Source: an uncultured Lachnospiraceae bacterium
GTDB taxonomy: Bacteria > Bacillota > Clostridia > Lachnospirales > Lachnospiraceae
Assembly: GCA_947625995.1 (NCBI GenBank)
Contig: CANQQN010000140.1
Coordinates: 1-5,051, forward strand
DNA length: 5,051 nucleotides
Direction of reading: 5' to 3'
Shown in pieces: positions 1 through 4,866 of the stretch (position 1 is its first letter; each line of letters starts with the position of its first letter). The position numbers were made by a program, and so were the translations under genes. A model generated the notes under the pieces. It did no database searches, was not told the DNA's origin, and worked only from the letters and a program-made list of their open reading frames with translations.

Positions 1-483
1 CAAGCGCCATTGCCCCATCGACCTGTCGTGTTTGGGAAACCCCATTGCCGCCTTTCCGTATTCCCGGACAATGTGTCTTGTGATTAGCAGATTGTCCGCC
101 ACCTGAGGGCCGAGGGCGTCTGCTGTCACCATCCGGTTGCCCAGCCCCACCACAAGGACGGAGGGCTCTTCCTTTTTGCTGCAGGGGATCAGTTCCTTAA
201 TGATCTTGGAGAGTTTCACGGAGATCTCTCTGTGATAGCCGTCGTCGGGAACGGACAGGTTGGGCGCCTCCAGAGTAATGTAGGTTCCTTTGGGTTTGCC
301 CATGGCTTTTGCGCCTTTTTCCGACTCGATGACTACCTTGGTCACCGTGACCTCCCTTTTTTTGTCGTACTTTTCTTCAATGATGACGCCGTTGATCTCC
401 ACATTGTCCCTTGTGAACCGCTCGCCTGCCTCCATGGCAAGATCCGTGCGGATCGGAAAGGATGTCATAGTATGTTCCAGCAT
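1..483 (-). CDS. gpr: Germination protease GPR, N-terminal part (3' end outside window)
   Basis: GPR degrades the small acid-soluble proteins that coat spore DNA, so their amino acids can be reused at germination. It is made in the forespore as an inactive zymogen. The 161 visible residues carry the family hallmarks. IRTDLAME (residues 11-18) matches the zymogen cleavage region, where Bacillus GPR is cut between Asp and Leu; this predicts a 14-residue propeptide. KPKGTYITLEAP lies at 63-74. VVGLGNRMVTADALGP (111-126) contains Asp122, which corresponds to the proposed active-site Asp of this aspartic-type family. TRHIVREYG follows at 135-143. The frame stays open to the window edge just before the usual PGVM block, so roughly half of a 300-370 residue protein is present. 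The start at 483 is chosen because AAAGGCGG lies 9 bases upstream. Known clostridial gene order places spoIIP next, beyond the left edge. Identification is firm. Confidence 0.95.
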   Translation of the reverse strand, partial: MLEHTMTSFPIRTDLAMEAGERFTRDNVEINGVIIEEKYDKKREVTVTKVVIESEKGAKAMGKPKGTYITLEAPNLSVPDDGYHREISVKLSKIIKELIPCSKKEEPSVLVVGLGNRMVTADALGPQVADNLLITRHIVREYGKAAMGFPKHDRSMGQWRL

Positions 484-492
484 AGTGATCAT

Positions 493-500
493 CCGCCTTT
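493..500 (-). promoter_or_regulatory. Ribosome binding site of gpr
   Basis: On the minus strand AAAGGCGG is followed by 9 bases and then the ATG at 483. Another in-frame ATG (492-490) directly abuts this site with no spacer, so it is unlikely to be used. This decides the start of gpr. Confidence 0.7.
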
Positions 501-523
501 CTTTTGCTTATTAAGAACAGTTT

Positions 524-576
524 TTTCTTTTTTTTCAAAATTATGTATTGACAGAATGAAAGGCATCTACTAAAAT
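524..576 (+). promoter_or_regulatory. Strong sigma-A promoter of rpsT with UP-like A/T tract
   Basis: A perfect -35 TTGACA (548-553) is followed by a 17-base spacer and a -10 TAAAAT (571-576, one mismatch to consensus). Immediately upstream, 521-547 is almost pure T and A, which fits an UP element of the kind expected for a ribosomal protein gene. The start of transcription should be near 583, giving a leader of about 76 bases before the rpsT start codon. The leader shows only short possible pairings, such as TCCG at 602-605 with CGGA at 618-621, and no convincing riboswitch or attenuator. Confidence 0.88.
539..568 (-). promoter_or_regulatory. Possible sporulation (sigma-G/F-like) promoter for gpr
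   Basis: gpr is a forespore gene in spore formers and is read by sigma-G, with some sigma-F. On the minus strand the best candidate I see is a -10 CATAATT (545-539), compared with the sigma-G consensus CATACTA. It sits 18 bases after AGATG (568-564), which matches the -35 consensus only partly. Transcription would begin about 50 bases before the gpr start codon. The site overlaps the rpsT promoter on the other strand. The match is weak, and the A+T-rich surroundings make chance resemblance easy. Confidence 0.25.
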
Positions 577-644
577 ACAAGAGTATGTTTCTGTCGGTAT
601 GTCCGTGTCTCGTCCGGCGGAGCAAAAAACAAGAAAATAAAAGC

Positions 645-650
645 AGGAGG
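645..650 (+). promoter_or_regulatory. Ribosome binding site of rpsT, deciding a TTG start
   Basis: AGGAGG ends 8 bases before the TTG at 659-661. The in-frame GTG at 650-652 overlaps the last base of this site and cannot be served by it, so TTG is the start. Confidence 0.88.
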
Positions 651-658
651 TGGAAATC

Positions 659-922
659 TTGGCAAACATTAAATCTTCGAAAAAGAGAATTTTGGTAAAC
701 AGGACCAAAGCTGAACGAAACAAATCCATCAGATCTAAGGTTAAAACATCGATCAAGAAGGTTGATGCGGCGATCGCGGCAAACGACCTTGCGGCGGCAA
801 AAGCTGCCCTGCTGGCGGCAACGTCCGAAATCGACAAGGCCGCTTCCAAAGGTGTTTATCATAAAAATACAGCTTCCAGAAAGATCTCGCGTCTGTCAAA
901 GGCTGTTAACAAAATCGCATAA
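659..922 (+). CDS. rpsT: 30S ribosomal protein S20
   Basis: S20 is a primary binding protein of 16S rRNA and helps assemble the 30S subunit body. The product has 87 residues, the normal length, and begins MANIKSSKKR, the standard S20 opening. It is rich in lysine, arginine and alanine, with NRTKAERNKSIRS (residues 13-25) in the first helix, an alanine-rich middle helix around 37-53 and the conserved GVYHKNTASRKISRLSKAVN region at 62-81. The start codon is TTG. Escherichia coli rpsT also starts with UUG, where the weak start is part of autoregulation by free S20; whether that holds here is inference. The gene has its own promoter and terminator, so it is a single-gene unit. It is read opposite to gpr and holA, as known in other Clostridia. 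Identification is firm. Confidence 0.97.
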   Translation: MANIKSSKKRILVNRTKAERNKSIRSKVKTSIKKVDAAIAANDLAAAKAALLAATSEIDKAASKGVYHKNTASRKISRLSKAVNKIA

Positions 923-934
923 GTAATGGATACA

Positions 935-945
935 GATAGGAAAAG
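935..945 (+). repeat. 11-base direct repeat, left copy
   Basis: GATAGGAAAAG occurs here just after rpsT and again at 4836-4846 just before the end of holA. Both copies continue into CAG, with one extra G in this copy. The two copies bracket the three-gene sugar module. The repeat is seen directly; its meaning is uncertain. Confidence 0.5.
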
Positions 946-978
946 GCAGCCAATACCGTCATGTTGGCTGCCTTTCTT
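942..978 (+). terminator. Rho-independent terminator after rpsT
   Basis: AAAGGCAGCCAA (942-953) pairs perfectly over 12 bases with TTGGCTGCCTTT (964-975) around a 10-base loop. A short T-rich tail (TTTCTT, 973-978) follows. The tail is modest, so some read-through into the next gene is possible. It lies 20 bases after the rpsT stop. Confidence 0.85.
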
Positions 979-987
979 AGAATTTTC

Positions 988-995
988 AAAGGGGG
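988..995 (+). promoter_or_regulatory. Ribosome binding site of the membrane protein gene
   Basis: AAAGGGGG sits 7 bases before the ATG at 1003. It supports that start over the upstream in-frame ATG at 961, which lies inside the loop of the preceding terminator and has no binding site. Confidence 0.75.
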
Positions 996-1002
996 TTTTT
1001 AC

Positions 1003-1644
1003 ATGGAGAAAGGAAAAGGCAGACGAAAATATCTTATGATCCTGCCGGTGATCGTGGTTCTGATCGTGGCGTGGTTTCTGATTCCGGAAAGCTGGCTTCC
1101 TATTAAAGGAGAGCAGCCGAAGCAGACCGCCGCGCCGGAAGAGGTGGAGATCGACGAGAACGTCCATTTTACGGGGGAAGATGTGGCGGCTTACAGAGCC
1201 CTTCCGAAGAATCTTTCTACCGCCGATGAACAGCAGGTGGAGGCGCTTTTGGAAAAATTGCAGAAGGCGGCCAACAGGGATGAATATCCGGCAGTGCTGA
1301 AAGGGCTTCAGGATGCTGACAGCAAGATCAAAGATATCAAGAAGGAGATCAATGAGATCAACATGATTATCTTTACCCATTATTCCTCGGAGGAAGCTGC
1401 TTCCAAGATGGACGCCGGGGATTCCATGCGGCTTCTGGACCGGATCCACGCCCTGAGCGCTTCCGATCAGGAAAAGATCGAAAACGTGGAGGCGGTAGAG
1501 GAAGCGCAAAAGTCTCAGATCAAGGAAAAACGCACGTCTGTCTGGACGGTGCTGCTGGTGTTTTTTGTGGTTGTGATCGCCCTGTGGATCTTTCTTGATG
1601 TGCGTCACCGCCGCAAGGTTCAAAAAGAAAAGGAGATAAGATAG
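1003..1644 (+). CDS. Unrecognised protein with two membrane segments and a helical outer domain
   Basis: I do not recognise this 213-residue protein. A basic N-terminus (KGKGRRK) precedes a hydrophobic segment at about 10-27, and a second one at about 181-199 is followed by a very basic tail (RHRRKVQKEK). By the positive-inside rule both ends face the cytoplasm and residues 28-180 lie outside. There is no lipobox and no evident signal peptidase site. The outer part is charged and helical, with two stretches resembling each other: around 68-90 (ALPKNLSTADEQQVEALLEK) and 147-170 (DRIHALSASDQEKIENVEAV). The second recalls short helical repeats in Firmicutes surface proteins, but this is pattern memory, not a match I can test. 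The gene ends 2 bases before xylB, whose ribosome binding site lies inside its last codons, so the two are very likely co-transcribed and translationally coupled. A sensing, scaffold or envelope role is possible; none is shown. Confidence 0.82.
   Translation: MEKGKGRRKYLMILPVIVVLIVAWFLIPESWLPIKGEQPKQTAAPEEVEIDENVHFTGEDVAAYRALPKNLSTADEQQVEALLEKLQKAANRDEYPAVLKGLQDADSKIKDIKKEINEINMIIFTHYSSEEAASKMDAGDSMRLLDRIHALSASDQEKIENVEAVEEAQKSQIKEKRTSVWTVLLVFFVVVIALWIFLDVRHRRKVQKEKEIR
1631..1637 (+). promoter_or_regulatory. Ribosome binding site of xylB inside the upstream gene
   Basis: AGGAGAT lies within the last codons of the membrane protein gene and ends 9 bases before the xylB ATG at 1647. The upstream stop (1642-1644) falls between them, a typical translational coupling arrangement. 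Confidence 0.8.
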
Positions 1645-1646
1645 CG

Positions 1647-3113
1647 ATGTATTATATAGGGATCGATCTGGGAACTTCGGCGGTAAAATTGCTTTTGATG
1701 GAAGGAAACGGAAGCATTCAGAAAATCGTTTCAAAGGAGTATCCCATTTATTTTCCAAACCCCGGCTGGTCTGAGCAGGATCCGGAGGATTGGTATGAGC
1801 AGACTATGGAAGGACTGAAGGAGCTTTTGTCTGACTGTGACAGATCTCAGGTGGCGGGCATCAGTTTCGGCGGACAGATGCACGGCCTTGTGATCTTAGA
1901 TGAGGACGACCGGGTGATCCGTCCCGCCCTTCTGTGGAATGACGGCAGGACGTCTGAGGAGTGCGACTATCTCAATGAGGTGATCGGCAGGGAAAAGCTG
2001 TCGGCATACACCGCCAATATTGCGTTTACCGGGTTTACGGCGCCAAAGATCCTGTGGGTGAAAAACAAGGAGCCGGAGAAGTTTGCCCGGATCAAAAAGA
2101 TCATGTTGCCCAAGGATTATATCGCCTACAAGCTTACGGGGGTGTTCTGTACCGATGTGTCCGACGCCTCCGGCATGCTGCTCTTTGACGTGAAGAACCG
2201 CTGTTGGTCAAAGGAGATGCTGAAGATCTGCGGCGTCCGCGAGGAACAGCTGGCCCGTATCTACGAAAGCTATGAACCGGTTGGCACGCTGCTGCCGGAG
2301 ATCGCGGAAAAGCTGGGCGTATCCACGGAGGTAAAGGTGGCCGCGGGAGCGGGAGACAACGCGGCGGCCGCCGTAGGCACCGGGACCGTGGGTGACGGGA
2401 TGTGCAACATTTCCCTTGGCACCAGCGGTACTATCTTTATCTCTTCAGATAAATTCGGCGTGGATCCCTACAATGCCCTGCATTCCTTTGCCCACGCGGA
2501 CGGCCACTATCACCTGATGGGCTGTATGCTCAGCGCTGCCTCCTGCAACAAGTGGTGGATGGACGATATCATCGGCACCGCTGACTACGCGGGGGAGCAG
2601 GCGCAGATCGCCAAGCTGGGAGAAAATCATGTGTATTTTCTGCCTTATCTCATGGGAGAACGTTCTCCCCACAATGATCCGAAGGCCCGGGGCTGTTTTA
2701 TCGGTATGACCATGGATACCGGCAGGGCGGATATGACGCAGGCGGTGCTGGAGGGCGTCGCTTTCGCTCTGCGGGATTCCCTTGAGGTGGCAAAAGCGCT
2801 GGGGATCAAGATCCGGCGCACAAAGATCTGCGGCGGCGGCGCAAAGAGCCCTCTTTGGAAAAAGATCATCGCCAATGTGATGAACCTGAAGGTAGATGAG
2901 ATCGAGAGCGAGGAGGGACCGGCTCTGGGAGGCGCCATGCTGGCGGCGGTGGCCTGCGGAGAATACAGTTCCGTGGAAGAAGCGGCGGCTGCCATTGTGA
3001 AGGTTACGGGAACTGTGGAACCGGAAGAAGCGCTGGCGGCAAAATATGAGGAGCGTTATAACACCTTCCGGACGATTTACCCTGCCTGCAGGCCGGTATT
3101 TCAGAAGCTGTGA
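1647..3113 (+). CDS. xylB: Xylulokinase-type FGGY carbohydrate kinase
   Basis: Predicted cytoplasmic kinase that uses ATP to phosphorylate D-xylulose to D-xylulose 5-phosphate, which enters the pentose phosphate pathway. The 488 residues fit the family's usual 480-520. The N-terminal half has IGIDLGTSAVK (4-14, first phosphate loop), SFGGQMHGLV (73-82, the sugar-binding Met-His pair typical of xylulokinases) and LLWNDGR (95-101). GAGDNAA (234-240) contains the expected catalytic base Asp237. The C-terminal half has SLGTSGT (256-262, second phosphate loop), YLMGERSPHND (334-344) and CGGGAKSPLWKKIIAN (395-410, adenine-binding region). The QMHG motif favours D-xylulose over ribulose or glycerol, but FGGY specificity is easily misassigned. 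No xylose isomerase (xylA type) is nearby; the isomerase 173 bases downstream belongs to a different fold. No key residue is missing and the frame is intact. Confidence 0.92.
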   Translation: MYYIGIDLGTSAVKLLLMEGNGSIQKIVSKEYPIYFPNPGWSEQDPEDWYEQTMEGLKELLSDCDRSQVAGISFGGQMHGLVILDEDDRVIRPALLWNDGRTSEECDYLNEVIGREKLSAYTANIAFTGFTAPKILWVKNKEPEKFARIKKIMLPKDYIAYKLTGVFCTDVSDASGMLLFDVKNRCWSKEMLKICGVREEQLARIYESYEPVGTLLPEIAEKLGVSTEVKVAAGAGDNAAAAVGTGTVGDGMCNISLGTSGTIFISSDKFGVDPYNALHSFAHADGHYHLMGCMLSAASCNKWWMDDIIGTADYAGEQAQIAKLGENHVYFLPYLMGERSPHNDPKARGCFIGMTMDTGRADMTQAVLEGVAFALRDSLEVAKALGIKIRRTKICGGGAKSPLWKKIIANVMNLKVDEIESEEGPALGGAMLAAVACGEYSSVEEAAAAIVKVTGTVEPEEALAAKYEERYNTFRTIYPACRPVFQKL

Positions 3114-3122
3114 CGGCTTCGG

Positions 3123-3138
3123 TGAAAAACGTATTTCA
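3123..3138 (+). promoter_or_regulatory. 16-base palindrome, possible operator
   Basis: TGAAAAACGTATTTCA matches its reverse complement at 14 of 16 positions and is centred on CG. It lies 9 bases after the xylB stop and about 80 bases before the -35 of the isomerase promoter. The TGAAA/TTTCA arms and CG centre recall LacI-family operators, including catabolite control cre sites, but each arm is one base longer than the standard 14-base cre. As RNA it could form only a 5-bp A/T-rich stem, so a protein-binding site is the likelier reading. Confidence 0.4.
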
Positions 3139-3157
3139 TGGCGCTCTTTTTTGGTGG

Positions 3158-3177
3158 AAGGAGCCGACAGGCTTTTT
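3158..3177 (+). terminator. Weak terminator-like hairpin after xylB
   Basis: AAGGAGCC (3158-3165) can pair with GGCTTTTT (3170-3177) around the loop GACA, using two G-U pairs. The only T run is part of the stem itself, so termination would be inefficient. It sits where the xylB transcript would be expected to end before the next promoter. Confidence 0.3.
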
Positions 3178-3191
3178 GGACAGGGAGGAAA

Positions 3192-3245
3192 ATGAAGGCG
3201 ATTTTCAGACGGAATCTATTGACAGGCAATGCCGCAATTTTGTAA
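3192..3245 (+). CDS. Possible 17-residue leader peptide or gene remnant
   Basis: A short frame, MKAIFRRNLLTGNAAIL, is preceded by AGGGAGG (3182-3188) at 3 bases, which is tight spacing. Its stop codon TAA is part of the -10 element of the downstream promoter. It could only be translated from transcripts reading through from xylB. It could be a leader peptide, the 5' stub of a lost gene, or chance. I see no evidence that separates these. Confidence 0.2.
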   Translation: MKAIFRRNLLTGNAAIL

Positions 3246-3248
3246 AAT
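3219..3248 (+). promoter_or_regulatory. Sigma-A promoter of the isomerase gene
   Basis: A perfect -35 TTGACA (3219-3224), an 18-base spacer and -10 TAAAAT (3243-3248) form a strong vegetative promoter with the same -10 as rpsT. Transcription should start near 3255, leaving a leader of about 32 bases that is purine-rich and unstructured. The isomerase can therefore be expressed independently of xylB. Confidence 0.85.
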
Positions 3249-3271
3249 AGAGAAAAGAAAAACATAAAAAT

Positions 3272-3278
3272 AAGGAGG
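3272..3278 (+). promoter_or_regulatory. Ribosome binding site of the isomerase gene
   Basis: AAGGAGG, a near-perfect anti-16S match, ends 8 bases before the ATG at 3287. With the strong promoter it suggests high expression and fixes the start. Confidence 0.88.
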
Positions 3279-3286
3279 AACCTAAC

Positions 3287-4765
3287 ATGAACAATATTCC
3301 CAAAGTTAAGGTTGGTATTGTTGCCGTGAGCCGCGACTGCTTTCCGGAATCTCTGTCCGTGAACAGAAGAAAAGCGCTGGTTGACGCTTACAAGGCAAAA
3401 TATGACGGGGCGGACATTTATGAGTGCCCGGTCTGTATCGTAGAGAGCGAGATACATATGGTGCAGGCATTAGAGGATATTAAGAAAGCCGGCTGCAACG
3501 CACTGGTGGTTTATCTTGGCAACTTCGGCCCGGAGATCTCCGAGACGCTGCTTGCAAAGCATTTTGACGGGCCCGCTATGTTTGTTGCGGCTGCGGAGGA
3601 GTCCAGCACCGATCTGCTGGACGGCAGAGGCGACGCCTACTGCGGTATGCTCAACGCAAGCTACAATCTGAAGCTGAGAAACGTCAAAGCCTACATTCCC
3701 GAGTATCCCGTAGGCACGGCGGAGGAATGCGCGGACATGATCCACGAATTCCTGCCCATCGCCCGGGCTGTGGTCGGCCTGAAGAATCTGAAGATCATCA
3801 GCTTCGGCCCCCGTCCGTTGAATTTCCTTGCCTGCAACGCGCCCATCAAGCCACTGTACGATCTTGGCGTGGAGATTGAGGAAAATTCCGAACTGGATCT
3901 GTTTGAGGCGTTCAAGAAGCATGAGGGCGATCCCCGTATTCCCGATGTGATCAAGGATATGGAGGCGGAGCTTGGCGTCGGCAACAAGAAGCCGGAGGTG
4001 CTTCCTAAGCTTGCCCAGTACGAACTGACCCTTCTTGACTGGATCGAAGAGCACAAGGGCTACAGAGAGTATGTGACGCTCACCGGAAAATGCTGGCCCG
4101 CATTCCAGACACAGTTTGGCTTCGTGCCCTGCTATGTGAACAGCCGTCTGGCCGCAAGGGGCATTCCCGTATCCTGCGAGGTGGATATTTACGGTACCCT
4201 CAGCGAATTCATTGGTACCTGCGTAAGTCAGGACGCGGTGACCCTTCTGGATATCAACAACTCCGTTCCCGCAGATATGTATGAGGACGATATTAAGGGT
4301 AAATTTGACTATACCCACAAGGATACCTTCATGGGCTTCCACTGCGGCAACACCGCTTCCGGCAAGCTGTCAAGCTGCACCATGAAATACCAGAAGATCA
4401 TGGCAAGAAACCTTCCCGAGGAAGTGACACAGGGGACGCTGGAGGGAGACATCGCGCCGGGCGATATCACCTTCTTCCGCCTGCAGAGTACTGCGGATAC
4501 CCAGCTTCGGGCCTATGTGGCTCAAGGCGAGGTGCTGCCTGTAGCCACCAAGTCTTTTGGCTCCATCGGCGTGTTTGCCATTCCTGAAATGGGAAGATTC
4601 TATCGCCATGTGCTGATCGCGAAGAATTACCCTCATCACGGCGCCGTGGCCTTTGGGCATCACGGGAAAGCGCTTGTGGAGGTGTTCCGTTATCTGGGCG
4701 TGGAGGATATCGGATTTAATCAGCCTAAAGGGATGCTTTATCCTACGGAGAATCCTTTCGCATAA
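3287..4765 (+). CDS. L-fucose/L-arabinose isomerase family protein, substrate unknown
   Basis: Predicted cytoplasmic, metal-dependent aldose-ketose isomerase of the FucI/AraA fold. Known members convert L-fucose to L-fuculose, D-arabinose to D-ribulose, or L-arabinose to L-ribulose. The 492 residues are close to AraA (about 500) and shorter than Escherichia coli FucI (591). The N-terminal domain opens KVKVGIVAVSRDCFPE and has VVYLGNFGPE at 74-83, the family's first sugar-binding layer. Candidate metal ligands are Glu298 (in CEVDIYG) and Asp322 (in LLDINN); their spacing of 24 equals that of Glu337 and Asp361 in E. coli FucI. His352 (GFHCGN) and the histidine-rich YPHHGAVAFGHHGK (448-461) occupy the places where AraA or FucI carry metal-binding histidines. 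Ligand assignment is inference. A kinase upstream suggests a pentose as substrate. It has its own promoter and terminator. Family membership is well supported; the exact sugar is not. Confidence 0.88.
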   Translation: MNNIPKVKVGIVAVSRDCFPESLSVNRRKALVDAYKAKYDGADIYECPVCIVESEIHMVQALEDIKKAGCNALVVYLGNFGPEISETLLAKHFDGPAMFVAAAEESSTDLLDGRGDAYCGMLNASYNLKLRNVKAYIPEYPVGTAEECADMIHEFLPIARAVVGLKNLKIISFGPRPLNFLACNAPIKPLYDLGVEIEENSELDLFEAFKKHEGDPRIPDVIKDMEAELGVGNKKPEVLPKLAQYELTLLDWIEEHKGYREYVTLTGKCWPAFQTQFGFVPCYVNSRLAARGIPVSCEVDIYGTLSEFIGTCVSQDAVTLLDINNSVPADMYEDDIKGKFDYTHKDTFMGFHCGNTASGKLSSCTMKYQKIMARNLPEEVTQGTLEGDIAPGDITFFRLQSTADTQLRAYVAQGEVLPVATKSFGSIGVFAIPEMGRFYRHVLIAKNYPHHGAVAFGHHGKALVEVFRYLGVEDIGFNQPKGMLYPTENPFA

Positions 4766-4793
4766 AGCAATCAAAACTTACTGAAAAAGAAAT

Positions 4794-4823
4794 AGCGGGG
4801 GCAAATGCCTCCGCTGTTTTTTT
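4794..4823 (+). terminator. Strong terminator, probably bidirectional
   Basis: AGCGGGGGC (4794-4802) pairs with GCCTCCGCT (4807-4815) over 9 bp with one G-U pair and the loop AAAT. Seven T residues follow at 4817-4823. On the minus strand the same stem is followed by ATTTCTTTTT, so it can also end the holA transcript arriving from the right. It lies 28 bases after the isomerase stop and 43 bases beyond the holA stop. Confidence 0.93.
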
Positions 4824-4835
4824 GAATCACATCCG

Positions 4836-4846
4836 GATAGGAAAAG
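4836..4846 (+). repeat. 11-base direct repeat, right copy
   Basis: Second copy of GATAGGAAAAG, followed by CAG. It lies between the shared terminator and the holA stop. The other copy (935-945) follows rpsT. Together they flank the sugar module in the same orientation. Confidence 0.5.
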
Positions 4847-4866
4847 CAGATCCTATGCTGAAAAGA

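Noticed and set aside
1..50. Possible frameshift at the visible end of gpr
   Set aside because: Residues 149-161 (FPKHDRSMGQWRL) do not look conserved, but this stretch precedes the PGVM block and is variable in the family; the frame is open to the edge, so no break is shown.
232..573. Plus-strand open frame of 113 codons opposite gpr
   Set aside because: gpr on the other strand carries clear family motifs; this frame does not.
650..658. GTG start three codons upstream for rpsT
   Set aside because: It overlaps the AGGAGG site and would add MEI before the canonical MANIKS-type start.
377..862. Minus-strand open frame of 161 codons across rpsT and the gpr start
   Set aside because: It overlaps rpsT, the gpr-rpsT promoter region and gpr in a different frame; its translation has no plausible protein character.
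961..1002. Upstream ATG for the membrane protein gene
   Set aside because: It sits in the loop of the rpsT terminator and lacks a ribosome binding site, whereas the ATG at 1003 has one at good spacing.
859..1758. Minus-strand open frame of 299 codons across the membrane protein gene and the xylB start
   Set aside because: The translation is rich in His, Arg, Phe and Leu without any motif, and it spans the rpsT terminator and two real genes on the other strand.
3123..3138. Calling the palindrome a standard CcpA cre site
   Set aside because: The arms are one base longer than the 14-base consensus and the end positions fail when aligned on the central CG.
3470..4342. Long open frame of 290 codons on the minus strand inside the isomerase gene
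   Set aside because: It lies wholly antisense to a well-supported gene, shows no recognisable domain, and arises from the codon bias of the real gene.
4370..4774. Minus-strand open frame of 134 codons at the end of the isomerase gene
   Set aside because: It is antisense to conserved isomerase motifs and has no ribosome binding site or family resemblance.
4837..4856. Hairpin ATAGGA/TCCTAT near the holA stop as a separate terminator
   Set aside because: Only six A/T-rich pairs with an 8-base loop and no T tract follow; the strong stem at 4794-4815 explains termination on both strands.
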